Assembly: GCA_963281255.1 (NCBI GenBank)
Contig: OY725492.1
Coordinates: 930,001-994,000, forward strand
Direction of reading: 5' to 3'
Source of the DNA: Aphrocallistes beatrix
Taxonomy: Eukaryota; Porifera; Hexactinellida; Sceptrulophora; Aphrocallistidae
Length of the DNA stretch: 64,000 nucleotides
Of this stretch, positions 33,307-44,415 are shown piece after piece (within the stretch, counting starts at the first letter, position 1; each line of letters begins with the position of its first letter). Made by a program: the position numbers and the translations under genes. The notes under the pieces are model-generated. The model did no database searches. It was given only the letters and a program-made list of their open reading frames with translations, and had not been told where the DNA came from.

Positions 33307-33699
33307 TTCCTAGCAGTGGATGCAATCTAATTACGAGCGACAACAAGTGTGTCAGTTACTTCACTCATACTGGAATCAATTGGAATGATGCTAGAGATGA
33401 GTGTCAGACATGGGGAGGAGATCTAGCTAGCATAGCTAGTGCAGGTGAAAATGCAGCAAGCAATTCCATTAGAAGTTATAGCGAAGCTGGAGATTGTTGG
33501 ATTGGACTTAATGACATGGGAACAGAAGGAACATTTGTGTGGAGTGATGGCAGCAGCAGCTCATATAGGAACTGGGATGATGATGAACCAAATGATTTAG
33601 GAGGGAATGAAGACTGTACTCAGGTTAGACCAACTATTCCCTGGAATGACCTACGCTGCAGTGATACTCTCCATTGTTACTATTGCAGTCTATCAAATG
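33307..33699 (+). CDS. Gene B, C-type lectin exon 1 (CTLD-1)
   Basis: Acceptor TTTTTAG ends at 33306, donor GTAAGT at 33700; 393 bases, phase 1-1. Long-form CTLD: an N-terminal Cys pair (SGCNLI...NKC), ECQTWGGDLASIAS, the WIGLNDMG core, D-E-P-N-D in the long loop (EPN, the mannose-type calcium and sugar triplet), NEDCTQV, and PWNDLRC (the WND calcium motif), with a final C-Y-Y-C. These residues predict calcium-dependent sugar binding. After base 33413 the exon and about 100 bases of intron are almost identical to CTLD-2; before it they differ at about one base in ten. The next in-frame exon is CTLD-2, across a 10.7-kb intron filled with transposons. Confidence 0.9.
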
Positions 33700-33926
33700 G
33701 TAAGTCAACAACAAAATAATAGCGTGTTTTCTAATCGAGTAAACAACAATCACTATTCTTTGATTAATTATTCCAACAAGCAGACACGCATGTCAATATC
33801 ATATACTAACATTTTATTTTCAAATTGTATAACGTAGTATTTATCAGAATTTTGATTAATGATTTGTTAGAATTTACGATTTCCATTGTGCAACACATCT
33901 GGTGTCGACGATATAACCTGGGAGAC

Positions 33927-34106
33927 CTGTTTCGTGCGTTTTTAACTCACCGTGTGATTTTAACTCACTAGTATTACTGGACCAGGGATATCGTGTGATT
34001 TTAACTCACCGTGTGATTTTAACTCACTAGTATTACTGGACTAGGGACATCGTGTGATTTTAACTCACTCTGTGTGATTCTAACTCACTTTATTAATGGG
34101 ACAGGT
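33927..34106 (+). repeat. 180-bp TIR, left
   Basis: Identical base for base to the reverse complement of 38675-38854. Contains a 70-base subunit present twice (ACTAGTATTACTGGAC, AGGGATATCGTGTG). Confidence 0.95.
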
Positions 34107-34304
34107 TATCTTCTGCTGTGTGATTTTAACTCATTGAATTATAGGAATACCTGCTATTGTATAATATGACTGAAGATGTAAAATTTGTTCTAAATTGTTT
34201 AGTATTTTTGATAATTTTCTCGTCATGTCTCACAAAGTAACTCCATTATTTAATTAAACCCATTTTAATAAAGGCCAGTGCGGTTCAATGACAAAGTATC
34301 CCTA

Positions 34305-35523
34305 CAGGGTGGCCGAACGAAATTGAGACAAATATATAGACGTATCAACTATATTAGCTATACAATTGAGAACTTCATTGTTTGAACAATAATGAATGAA
34401 TTAGAGAAGAGAAAAGTTGTTGAGACCTATTTTTCACAATGGACAGAGTGCGTCTCAAATCTGGAAGCTTGTAAAAGATCTCGGAATATCACGAGCCACA
34501 GTCTACAGACTCGTTAAAAAGTACCAAAATGGTGGAAGTAGCGACAGGAAATTGGGTCTGGAGGTGAACTGTCAAATATGAACCGTAGTGCGAAGAGAAA
34601 GATTGCTGATCGTCTGCGCCGCAATCCAGCTCAGTCAGTCAGAAAAATCGCGAGAGAGATCGGAATTCCAAAATCCACGGCTCCAGATATCGTCCGAAGG
34701 GACTTGAAACTGAGAGCAAGGAAGAAGGAAAAGAAACAAGCGCTCACAAGTCCCCAAAAGGCAAAAAGAGAGATCCAGAACTATTCGTCGATCGTTGGAC
34801 CGCGACTCTCACAGACGAGTCTTTTTTTAGCGATGAAAAATATTTCTTGATGGATCAGCCCCTTAATCGCCAAAATGATTGTGTTTACATCAAAGAAGGG
34901 ACAAAGAAGCCTCTGAATAAGAAAACGATCATGGAAAAGAATAAATTTAGCCGAAAACTCATGGTCTGGGCAGGGGCAGCCTATACCTAAAAACAGATCT
35001 GGTTTTCTTCAGGCAAGGAGAGACTGTGAATGTGGATCGGTACCAAAGTGCAGTTTTAGCTCCTTTTGTCGTTCCCCTTTGTCGTCAGCACAACCTCGCT
35101 TTCCAACAGGACTCCGCCCTTGCCACACGCCAACCAGTCGCAGAATTTTTGAGGACGGAAAATATCGATTTTTTGGACGAAAGAAGATTGGCCGCCAAAC
35201 TCCCCTGATCTCAATCCCCTTGACTACGGTATATGGGGTGAGCTGGAGTAGGAGGTGTATCGTAAGCCCTCAAAGAATTTGCAGGAACTGGAGAGCAAAA
35301 TTCGACGAGCTTGGGAGAAATTGGATCTGTCCGAAGTGAACCGGTGCATTGATCGATTTAAGGGACGATTGCGACTATGTGAAGATGCAAAGGCAGCCAT
35401 TTCGAATGAAAATGTTTTGTAATAAACCATATAACTAGTTTTTGTTATGAGTCTAAACTCAATTTAGGAATAGACATACCTACGTTATTTTTAAATTTGT
35501 CTCAATTTCTTTCGGCCACACTG
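34305..35523 (+). mobile_element. mariner/Tc1-superfamily element with degraded transposase
   Basis: Ends CAGGGTGGCCGAACGAAATT and its slightly changed inverse, flanked by TA (34303-34304, 35524-35525). The plus-strand transposase is in pieces: an HTH region (SAKRKIADRLRRNPAQS, REIGIPKSTAPDIVRRD), FSDEKYFLMDQ (first Asp), LAFQQDSA (second Asp), and, after a shift, SPDLNPLDYGIW (third acidic residue Asp, about 37 residues on, as in DD37D-type elements). The C-terminal frame runs to about 35421. Inactive. Confidence 0.82.
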
Positions 35524-35589
35524 TATTCATCCATACAAACCAACTTGTGATGAGATTAATTACTAGCTTAAGGAATATGAGCCCATAAA

Positions 35590-35872
35590 CTAGTGCTTCC
35601 CAACGGGGGCGTTTGCTTGCCTCAGGGGGGCGCTGTGGAGGAAGGGGGTGGTAAATGAGAATGTATTGTAACACATGTAAACATTAAGAATCACACCAAT
35701 GTCAAGGATCACATGTTCCAACTTACATTACTACAAGTACTTAGAATCCTAGTAAACATATGATAATCACTAATTAAAAACTGGCATAATAAATAATGAA
35801 GTAGGGGGCCTTATGAAAGTTGCAAGCACCTTAGGTGGCGTTACAAAGGGAGATATTTTGAAACACTGTCAT
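35590..35872. repeat. hAT-like relic
   Basis: TAGTGCTTCCCAACGGGGGC on the left and GATATTTTGAAACACTG on the right look like worn hAT ends (CAGTGNTTC). GC-rich left part, non-coding. Bases 35873-36990 show only short unsupported frames, one of 87 codons on the minus strand (36345-36608) with no recognised motif. Confidence 0.4.
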
Positions 35873-37440
35873 AAACGATCCATTCCTGTGTATGTATGAT
35901 ATGTTAGAAGATTTATAATTCTTTAATGTATTTTTGAAACCCCTTTCACTAATAAACATTATATGACAATGTAAGAGTCAGATTTTATTATTTATTGAGT
36001 AAATATAAGCATTCATTGTAAAGATATCTCAAAAGAGTAACATTATTGATAGTAATATTATTAAGAATATGCTGAATGTACAAGTATAAGTATTTGACAA
36101 TTCAATAAAATTGAAATGAAAAAAAAGTTGAAAACAAGTGCGTGATGGCTTCTCCCCTCAAGCCATCCCTTTCCTCTCCAGATGTTGTTAGATGCACTCT
36201 GTATCTGTTTGTGTTTTGGTAATGTATAGATGGAATGTACCATAGTTTGGACGAATTTTATTTGAACAGCGAGTTGGTATATTCCAGCTTTAGAGTAACG
36301 TGTGTAATGTTGTGTGAGTTTACAGTCAATTCACCAGACAAGCCTCAACTCAGATGGTTACCCAAGTGAGTAGATGTTTTAAAGCATTCATTCAGGTCAA
36401 GGGCAACATCACACAAGGGTTGAGCCATGTAAGTGTGTATTGTCGACAGTCTATCTCTTATACATCCATTAAACATCAAACTCCAGATGATTACTTCAAG
36501 TGAAATGTTAAAGCATTTTAGTCGAGGTACCGCCGTGCAAATGTACTCACTATTTTCGCGCCGCGCGAGTTTGTTCCACAGTCGGGTTATTATTGATTTA
36601 TCAAACAAGCAGACAAAATGATTAACTCAGGTGTACTTTACATCCTTATTCTTGTGTTTCGTCTCGGCTTAGACTCGTCAGTTGCGCTGCCTTTCTCGCA
36701 ATACACTTGAGATGGTTGAGTGGTGGAAAAGTGTTACTTTGGAAGTGATTCAGTCGGTAGAGCACGCGAAGAACAATCGTAAAGTATTAAGGTGATTTTA
36801 GTGGTAGACAGGTGGTATGTGTCTAATCAATGTTGATAATTTGGTCGGATTTGTCATCTTTATATAATGTTGGTAGGTAGCAGTCCTACGGTCATCTACT
36901 GCTAATTTTCGGTGAAATTCTTGAAATTCCTAATTCAGGAAGGAAAGAATCTGAGAAAATATAATCTTAGAAATTTTCTAATAAAAAGGGAAATACCTTG
37001 CTGAGAAACTCAGGTCCTTGATCATGCTGGATAACTGATCTGGGGGAGGAATTGGTTGCAGTTTCCTTTGAGGTTGAGGTGGTAAATTAGCATCAGTCTG
37101 ACAGTGATGACAAGTTTTTTTCTGAAGAGAGAAGATTGGTACGTCATAACACAGGATGTTTACCGAAAGTCAACATAGTATCAGTTTCTATATGACAAGT
37201 CATTGAACATGACTTGAGTCAAAAGTTCAAATTTTGTTCAAGTCATGTTCAATTACCTAATAGCTATCTATGTATTCAATTTTGAATTCTATACTTAGTG
37301 GGTCGTCTGAGAAAACAAGAATTTATGTTCTCGCGCATAAACTACGCGATGCGAGTACAAGCAAATTTTGATAGCATCGCAACAAAACAAACCATTAATT
37401 AATAATCTCAAAAATACATCTGCAGACAATATAATTTAGC

Positions 37441-37600
37441 TACAGTTGGCTCTCGTGAAATTACAAACACTTGTGGACAAATGAAATGCGTTCATATAAT
37501 CCGAGATCCGTATTAATCGGAGTGATTGGAATGTCTATTCATTTGCGAGTGTGGGGGATAAATAGTTCGTTAGTCTTATCCGGAGTTACAAATTTACAAG
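37441..37600. repeat. pogo-like MITE relic
   Basis: CTACAGTTGGCTCTCGTGAA and CTTATCCGGAGTTACAAAT are worn relatives of the CAGTCGACTCTCGTTAATAC family. Confidence 0.4.
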
Positions 37601-37716
37601 CCTACTATACGCGTAATGTTCCAAGTAAAACAAATGTGTAATAAAATACAAAGATCAAATAATTAACTCAATACTTACATATTTTTGATATCTTCATTCA
37701 TTCCTGGTCAAACATA

Positions 37717-37908
37717 CAGTCGACTCCGCTTAATAGGGTCACATCGGTCAGAGGACATTTTGCCCCGATAAAGCGGAGTACCCTATTAACCGAAAATATT
37801 TTGTATTAGCTTCTATGTGTGAGAGCTATTCCGGTCCTGCCAAAAGTGGCCCGATTAATTAAGCGGTTGACCCGATTAACCAGTGACCCTATTAACCGGA
37901 GTCGACTG
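37717..37908. repeat. pogo-like MITE inside integrase exon
   Basis: CAGTCGACTCCGCTTAATAG and its inverse, flanked by TA. The integrase codons on both sides join when it is removed, proving insertion into coding sequence. Confidence 0.85.
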
Positions 37909-38674
37909 TATTTCTGTCTGATAGCTTTTATGGTAGCGTTGATGCCAGGGTGCAAGACTGTCAGGACCGTCATGGTACAGTTTGAGTCTTCCTCTTCAAC
38001 TTGACCTGAACAAACTACTTCGTATGAAGTTAATTTATTTCCACTGATGATCACCTACTCAAAATTAATTAATATTAATTAAAATTATTGCCAAATGTCA
38101 TCATACATACAAACTATATCAGTATAGCCGCGCTCCTAGAAACCAGAGATGCCAACTCTCATGGAATCACGGAGTTTACAAAAATCTTACGGTAGCATGG
38201 TCTCACAAGCAATTCCCCAATCTAAGAATTTTCTTATTTCAGCCCCAAATTAATCTCATATAAATCGCTAAGGGGGAGGGCGGCATTTTATTAGCAATTT
38301 TGTGATTATTCAATGAAGCCATGATGCAGCAAACAAGTTTTCAATTAATAAATTTGTTCCGAATAAATTATCAATAAAAAACAACCTTGAATATCATGTT
38401 ATCCTCTCCAATCTGATATTGCGAAGCCTTTACCCGAAAGTTCTTCTTGGCGTGACATGTCTTCTTTGACTCGAGAACGTACTTTGGATACACATTTGTG
38501 TAAGAAAGTCTGAGATTGCACTGTACTCGTCTGTGTTCATCTTCGCGAATTACAATGCTGTTACTGATACATATTGTGAAAAATTCAGCTTTGAAAAAGT
38601 CTGTTTTGGTTGAATTAGTACATCAAACAATCAACAATTTATATTATCAACTAAAAATACAATATGCAGAATAT

Positions 38675-38854
38675 ACCTGTCCCATTAATAAAGTGAGTTA
38701 GAATCACACAGAGTGAGTTAAAATCACACGATGTCCCTAGTCCAGTAATACTAGTGAGTTAAAATCACACGGTGAGTTAAAATCACACGATATCCCTGGT
38801 CCAGTAATACTAGTGAGTTAAAATCACACGGTGAGTTAAAAACGCACGAAACAG
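38675..38854 (-). repeat. 180-bp TIR, right
   Basis: Perfect inverse of 33927-34106. Confidence 0.95.
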
Positions 38855-38884
38855 TACTATAAGGTCTTTATTTTCAAGACTCTA

Positions 38885-40990
38885 CTTGTTACTGCAGCTT
38901 TGGTTGTTGTGACACCTACTGTGACAAAGTCGATTTGAACGATAATATCACTTGCACGTAGTACGAAGACATGTTTTCTTACAAGAGCAATGAAGCATCC
39001 CTTGACCTGTCCCAACGGATTCATTACGTGCTACTTGTCGCAAAGAAATCTTTCTCTGTTTGAACATCATTTATCTCCAAAAATTTATGATCCAGGCATG
39101 GAGTAAATTGATTTCTGGTGTAATGTGAATTCAAGAGGCCATATTTTGTACCTAGCTTGTAGGTACCATTATGTTCAACTGCCACAACAACTGCTTTAAT
39201 ATTCCGAAAGTCACCTTTACCTCGATCTACGTCGGGTAAAGGTACCATTACTGTGTCTCCAATGTTTGCTTGTTTGAATCTTTTTGTAGATTGCTCGAAC
39301 ATTTTATCAGCATGCTGTCCTTGTTTTCTTTTTGCTCCATCTCGCTGATGTGTAATAAGATTTTTTTTGATGGCACAGTCTGCATACAACAACTGAACCA
39401 AAGCCACTTTTCTTCTAATAGCTCTTCAGTCTCTAGGATAGAATCTGCATCGATTAAGGTTGTTTGTAGAGTTGTTCTGAATTTAAAATTTGTCCCAATT
39501 GCTCTTCAGTCTCTAGAATAGAACCTGCATCGATTGTGAGTTTGGTTGAAATTACTCCTAGTTGTGGCTTTATCCCAAAAACAGCTTCATATGGAGTCCT
39601 TCCAATTCCTGAGAAGGTTATACTTGTACTATATTTTGTATATGATTCTATTATAATTAAGTACAAATCTCTTGATATAATAATACCTGTATGTAGTCTT
39701 ATGTTAATTTTCAATTGGACAAATCGAAGTCTTTCTGACCATGGTTGAATTTCCGTCACGCATCCAGCAAGCAGGTATTTCTTGGATGCTCCGATTTGTC
39801 CTCTCGACTGAGCCTTGTGGCTGGGAGTGTCGAGGTTTTCCGTGGACCATTCGACACTCAGGCCAGAGATTTATTACTTCCTTCACAATCTAAAAAAATT
39901 AGTCTATAATATTGGATAGACTGATACTAATCATATTACCAATTGAACATACTTGATTCGAAAATTCACGGCCATTGTCAGACTGTAGAATATGAGGTGC
40001 TCCTTTATCACAAAAAACATCAAGCAGATTATAAGCTACCTCTTCTGCACGTTTCGATTCTAGCGCTTTTAATGTTATAAACTTAGTAAGATGGTCTTGA
40101 TATGTCATAATATGTTTGTATTGACCGTCTGGTTGGCTTTGCATGCCAATGAAGTCACCCTTGACAAAAACAAATTTAATATAAACTGGAAATAGCATCT
40201 AAATAAGTATATTTGGACAATTGGAAGCAACTAATTTTACCCTTATTAGCATGTACAGTTCCTAATACAGCAGACTCTCGTTACTACGAACACGGATAAC
40301 AAGTTTTGATTCTCCTAGTCCCCTAGCTTTACAATTACATGCAAATCGAATCGGTTAATATGAATTATGGATAATACGAACACATTTTGATTGTCCCCTG
40401 GTGTTCATATTAACGAGTCTACAGTATTTGTAAAAATTATAAATCCTATCGGAAATACACTATATTGCAGCTGCAATGCGAGATTTTATGATAGAAACAA
40501 TAAACTTCACCTGGCATCTCGAGTTGAGCTGATTGCTAATGATTGGCTTGACAACAAGAGATTTACTGACTTTACTTTTTTTGAGCTGGCATTTCTCACA
40601 AAGTTGCAAATAGTAACAAATATGTTCTCTCGTAATGTTTGCATAATCTTCAGACAATTTATGTTCCATGAGCAGTTTACCGCTGTGTCCAGTTGACAGG
40701 TGTACTGCATGTATAATATCAAATAATTCTTCAAAGAAAACCAATTGTTGCTGGGATGCTTGTTTCTTAAGTTTTTTGATTACGATACCATCAACTTGAA
40801 TTTCCAAAATTTCATATTTCTTCATGATTCTGTAATCCTTTGGAGTCTTGTGAATGATTTTATCTTCCTGTAGGCTTTGTATTCTTTCTACAGTTGCTTG
40901 ATATTCATCTTTGGTGAAAAAAGACATATTTCCCACATTATTCTTCACACCATCAATTACTTTACTCATAAAGACTTCCCGAGAATTCAT
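38885..40990 (-). pseudogene. KRBA2/SCAND3-type integrase gene, multi-exon
   Basis: Minus strand. Exon 1 (40990-40511) starts with ATG. It has LFDIIHAVHLSTGHSG, HICYYLQLCEKCQLKK (HHCC finger) and LVVKPIISNQLNSRC. Exon 2 (40159-39953): GDFIGMQS with the first Asp, MTYQDHLTKFITLK, HILQSDNGREFSNQ with the second Asp. Exon 3 (39889-39687): VHGKPRHSQPQGSVERTN with the Glu, then a one-base shift. Exon 4 starts at 39608: IGRTPYEAVFGIKPQLG. A local duplication (39422-39455 and 39501-39535) breaks the next join. C-terminal exon: VPLPDVDRGKGDFRN, SHYTRNQF and, in another frame, a Cys-rich end (CSCKKTCLRTTC, one stop, CHSRCHNNQSC). AATAAA follows near 38868. These match the integrase family known from KRBA2/SCAND3-like genes, which derive from transposons. 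All DD-E residues remain. Confidence 0.75.
40267..40428. repeat. pogo-like MITE in integrase intron
   Basis: ACAGCAGACTCTCGTTACTA on the left and TTAACGAGTCTACAGTA on the right, with ACGAACACGGATAA inside. It lies in the intron between exons 1 and 2 of the KRBA2-type gene. Confidence 0.65.
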
Positions 40991-41985
40991 TTGATAATTG
41001 TGTCTGTATTCTGGAAAATATGGTTATTCAGTGTTCCAAGTTAGCAATACGATGTTTTAGCTATACACATGCAAAATACGTATAAATGATCCAAGGCATT
41101 CCAAATGAACTTGACGTATTTGACGACGTTGATGGTCCGACCGGAATGCACATATAGGGTAATGTACTGTAAGACAATACCCACGATAAGTATTCATTAA
41201 CTGAATTAAGTGGAAGTGGGAGACAACTTGACAACCTGAGTGAAGAAAAAAGCGGGACAATTAAGATTGTTGGCAAGTTTTAACAGCCATTAGCCTCAAC
41301 ACATAAAAAGGTGGGACTTATGGGTTCAATTAGTTCGAGGAACTCTCTAATTGGGTATTTGGACCTCCAAAATAGTGTCACTTTAATTAAAAATAATTCA
41401 ATGAATGAATACTGACTCTCGACATTGTAACTTAGATTTTTTTGCTCGATGCACACAGTTTTGATTCATAAAATCATAAAATATAACGAAATATTGACGA
41501 AAATAGAATGTTGATTGTACAAAGATACTTATTTATTAAAATTTAATAGAAGCCTATCTCTACTAATTAATTTTTAACAATTTTGTGAATTGAGTCATAG
41601 TCTATGATTGAGTAGCATTTCATTATCATTCTCTCATTATTGTTTGCGTTATCATCATGCGAAGTGCCTGATACATTGAAATATTTCAATGACCCTATTT
41701 CTAAATATGTTTAGCATGTTAGGGTAAATCACTAGCCGTTAACTATTAAATATATCGTGTAGAGTTAAGCGGTAAGTAAACTTGATGCGGGCGGTGGAGC
41801 AGAGATATGTTTCTAATAATAGTTAATGATGGCCTAATCGTACCCATTCATTCATAATTTTTTGCTAGGAGCAGGACCAATGTTTGAACAAGTGAAATTG
41901 TGTCGACCGGTGTTATATAACTAGCGGCAGAGAAATTCTATCAAAAAAGCGACCGAAATCAAAGGGTTCGTTATGTATATTGCAT
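40991..41985. other. Intron stretch without recognised features
   Basis: AT-rich. The frames near 41057-41276 have no supported motif. Confidence 0.35.
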
Positions 41986-42122
41986 CAGAACATGATGCAT
42001 ATTGTCCAATGAGAGAAGCATTATGCATATTGTCTGGACATTATGCATATTGACTCAGAAAATAGCATTATGCATATTGTCTGGACATTATGCATATTAA
42101 CTCAGAAAATAGCATTATGCAC
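41986..42122 (+). repeat. Tandem repeat, about 57-bp unit
   Basis: GCATTATGCATATTGTCTGG and ACATTATGCATATTNACTCA then GAAAATA alternate twice, preceded by a worn copy. ATGCAT motifs recur every 20-30 bases. Confidence 0.85.
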
Positions 42123-42125
42123 AGC

Positions 42126-42225
42126 GCCGGCGCCACCGGTCCGGTTGGTCCGGTTTTCACCGGACCACTTTTAAGAAAAAGCTAAAGTGGTCCGGGAAAG
42201 GTCCGGTTAGGTCCTGTTGTTGTAT
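42126..42225. repeat. GC-rich hairpin repeat (GGTCCGGTT family)
   Basis: GGTCCGGTTGGTCCGGTTTT and CACCGGACCACTTTTAAG with the inverse AAAGTGGTCCGG. Near-identical copy at 51483-51606. Related pieces lie inside both mariner relics (about 43325-43450, 46078-46195) and at 58019 and 59960. Confidence 0.75.
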
Positions 42226-42489
42226 ATGATTATTTTATGAGTTATTAACATATTGATACATACACCTTTTCATACCTTTTATGTGTGGGATTGGGAATTA
42301 CATTTTCTAAAAGAATTCCCACATATTGAAACATGTGGAAATCCTATTGGAATCTTATGAGAATAAAGTAAACATTCTGTGGGAATCATTTGGGAAATCC
42401 TGTGAGAAATTCTTTGGGAGTCTTGTGGAAAATCTGATGTATAGTAGAGTATATACTGTTAATTTGACATAATTGTTTATTGTATTGTA

Positions 42490-43650
42490 TTGTATGTGCA
42501 CCGGTACTGCTGCGCCTGGATCCCCTTGGTGTAGAAGGTTTCTTCATGATGGGTAAAAAAGTCCTCAACGGGGGGATATCACCTCATCATTGCTCCGATA
42601 TTGATTCCCAGCCAAATGTTTTTTTCATGTTCGGAAACAGATGGAAGTCAAATGGTGTCAAATCAGGAGAGTTGATGGATAGTCAATCAGTTCGAAGCTA
42701 CAGTCACGCATAGCAACCATGGCAACAATCGACTTGTGAACTCGGGCATTGTCCTGATGAAACAAGACCCCCAACACCAGCTTTCCACGATGTTTTTCAT
42801 AGCCTCGTATAGCTGCCTTAGCAAACTGGCATGCTACTCTCTTTCTGATTTAGCCCTTCGGAAGGTAATCCACGAACACAATGTCCTTTGCATCCCAGAA
42901 AACTGAGGCCATCACCTTCTCCGCGGACGAAACGAGCTTGACCTTTTTTGGAAGGGGTGAATACGTGTGTTTCCCCTGCATAGATTGCCTCTTTGTCTCA
43001 TGTTCAAAGTGGTAGACCCAGCACTCATCCTGAGTTGAGAAACATTCGACAAAATTACCTCGATTTCCTTCAAAACGCTACATGTTCTTCCTTGATATGT
43101 CAAACCTTGTGCGCTTTTGATCAGGGGTCAGAAGACGTGGCTCCCATCGAGTAGGAATCTTTGACATTTCAAGTTATATATTCATAATGTCTCAACTCTC
43201 TCATGGGATATTCCAACAACATTCGCTATCTGATTGATGGTCAATCGTCTATCATCGATCACCATGTGGTGAACACGATCAATGTTTCCTGGGTCAGCAC
43301 CAGCACCACGATTTTAGAAGTAGTCTGGTTTTTACCTAACCAACCGGACCACTTTTGAAAAGTTGTCCGGTTTGCTATGACCAACCTGGGCCAATTTTGG
43401 AAAATTTTCCGGTTAAAACCTAACCAACCGGATTATTGGCGCCGGACCTATGGGTAGTGGCAATTGCAGGCCATCCAGGTCTTGCTTGGGACATCTTCTA
43501 GGCTCCCTCTACCCCTCTTAAATGCGGTATCCCCTGATGTAGCAAACATATCGGCATGAATGTCCTTGGGAGTTATGCCCTTCTTCTGCAGTTTTTGATA
43601 ATTATCACCGCGATGCCAATCATTGTCCATTTTTTCCATTTTTAAGAGCT
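42490..43650 (-). pseudogene. mariner transposase relic, unit 2
   Basis: Minus-strand pieces: VECFSTQDECWVYHFEHETK, SPLPKKVKLVSSAEKVM, ASVFWDAKDIVFVDYLPKG and SPDLTPFDFHLFPNMKK, all typical of mariner transposases, with several shifts and stops. A GGTCCGG hairpin repeat interrupts it near 43325-43450. The same relic is repeated at 45490-46380, so it was present before the unit was duplicated. Confidence 0.75.
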
Positions 43651-43830
43651 CACTGCCTCCAACTTTCGAACTAATCTATGAACCACTAAATTATTTCTTA
43701 ATGGCAAATAAATATTTTGTTTTGAAAATGGTTGAAATAAATAAATGCGGAATTTCATTGATCTAGCATAATTATCCCTTCATGGTCAACTGAACTTTTT
43801 AGCCGACCCTATATAAACTGAAAGGTCTTC

Positions 43831-44333
43831 ACTCGATCTGATACTGAATATACTTGTATTATATTCTCTAATTACAGTAGAACGCGTCCGTTATTCGAGC
43901 ATGAGACCAGAGGGGGTTTGGATAAGTGAAATGTTTGGATAACTGAAGTTCGCAAAACTGGAGTTCAGATAAGTGACTTACTACAGTACTTAGTAATTAT
44001 AATTTATGTTGATCTGATAATTTATGTAATGTAGTTGTTTAGCACAATTTCAAAAGCGACGAAACGAACCACAATTGTGATGTGCTATGTACGTATTTCT
44101 ATCGAAACTTAATTTATTGAGATCGATTAGAGCACATGATGAATGTGTCTTATCAGGAGTGGTAGAAATTTGGTTGTTTTTGATGCTTTCAATTCTCTTG
44201 GCTCAAGTAGGATAATTTCCAAATTTTATATACGTACTGGTTTGTTTAAACGAGGGGTTAGGATAACTGAATTGTTTGGTTTCCTGAAGTTCGGACAGCT
44301 GATGTTCTATTGTACTTCGGTATTCACTCAAAC
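43831..44333 (+). pseudogene. Ruined signal-peptide exon, unit 2, split by MITE
   Basis: GATCTGATACTGAATATACT and TGTATTATATTCTCTAATTA (43834-43874), continued by CTTCGGTATTCACTCAA (44315-44331), align with the gene B first exon at 33149-33209. The ATG is CTC here. A 438-base MITE (43875-44312, TA-flanked) sits in the middle, and the bases matching the GCAAGT donor are deleted. It cannot serve as a start exon. Confidence 0.75.
43875..44312. repeat. pogo-like MITE in ruined exon, unit 2
   Basis: CAGTAGAACGCGTCCGTTAT on the left; the right end is the inverse of CAGTAGAACGTCAGTTG with a base change. TA duplicated. Contains GGATAAGTGAAATG and GGATAACTGAA motifs. Shared with 46604-47057. Confidence 0.8.
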
Positions 44334-44415
44334 TATATATTCTACTTTTAATATACTCTAGCATACTTAAGCATACGTTGTAATGTGATGAATGAACATG
44401 TCTATTCTATTTTAG

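Larger units (their letters stand above)
36997..38540 (-). pseudogene. Spliced integrase gene relic of the 180-bp-TIR element
   Basis: Minus strand, in order. Exon 38540 to about 38377: ATG then NTDEYSAISDFLTQM, and after a frame shift VLESKKTCHAKKNF, ASQYQIGEDNMIFKV. Exon from 38054 (acceptor TTGAGTAG): VIISGNKLTSYEV, VLHPGINATIKAIRQK, interrupted by a TA-flanked MITE at 37717-37908, then a TGA where Trp is expected, P-G-M-N-E-D-I. Exon 37121-36997: KTCHHCQTDANLPPQPQRK, LQPIPPPDQ. This is the zinc-binding part of a gypsy/Ginger-type integrase. The DD-E core was not found to the left, where the mariner-like element lies. Splice sites are normal GT-AG. Confidence 0.65.
33927..38854 (-). mobile_element. 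Ginger/gypsy-integrase DNA transposon with perfect 180-bp TIRs
   Basis: The two ends, 33927-34106 and 38675-38854, are perfect inverted copies over 180 bases. They begin CTGTTTCGTGCG and carry repeated GTGTGATTTTAACTCAC units. Inside are, on the minus strand, exons of an integrase gene (36997-38540), a mariner-like element (34305-35523) and a hAT-like relic (35590-35872). I see no target duplication: GGGAGAC on the left and TACTATA on the right. The whole lies in the CTLD-1/CTLD-2 intron. Confidence 0.75.

Noticed and set aside
36345-36608. 87-codon minus frame as part of the Ginger-type integrase
   Set aside because: It lies in the right place but shows none of the catalytic-core motifs; left unassigned.
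43810-43817. TATA box as promoter of unit 2
   Set aside because: TATATAAA lies only about 20 bases before the former start codon and belongs to sequence aligned with the gene B leader; the exon after it is ruined.
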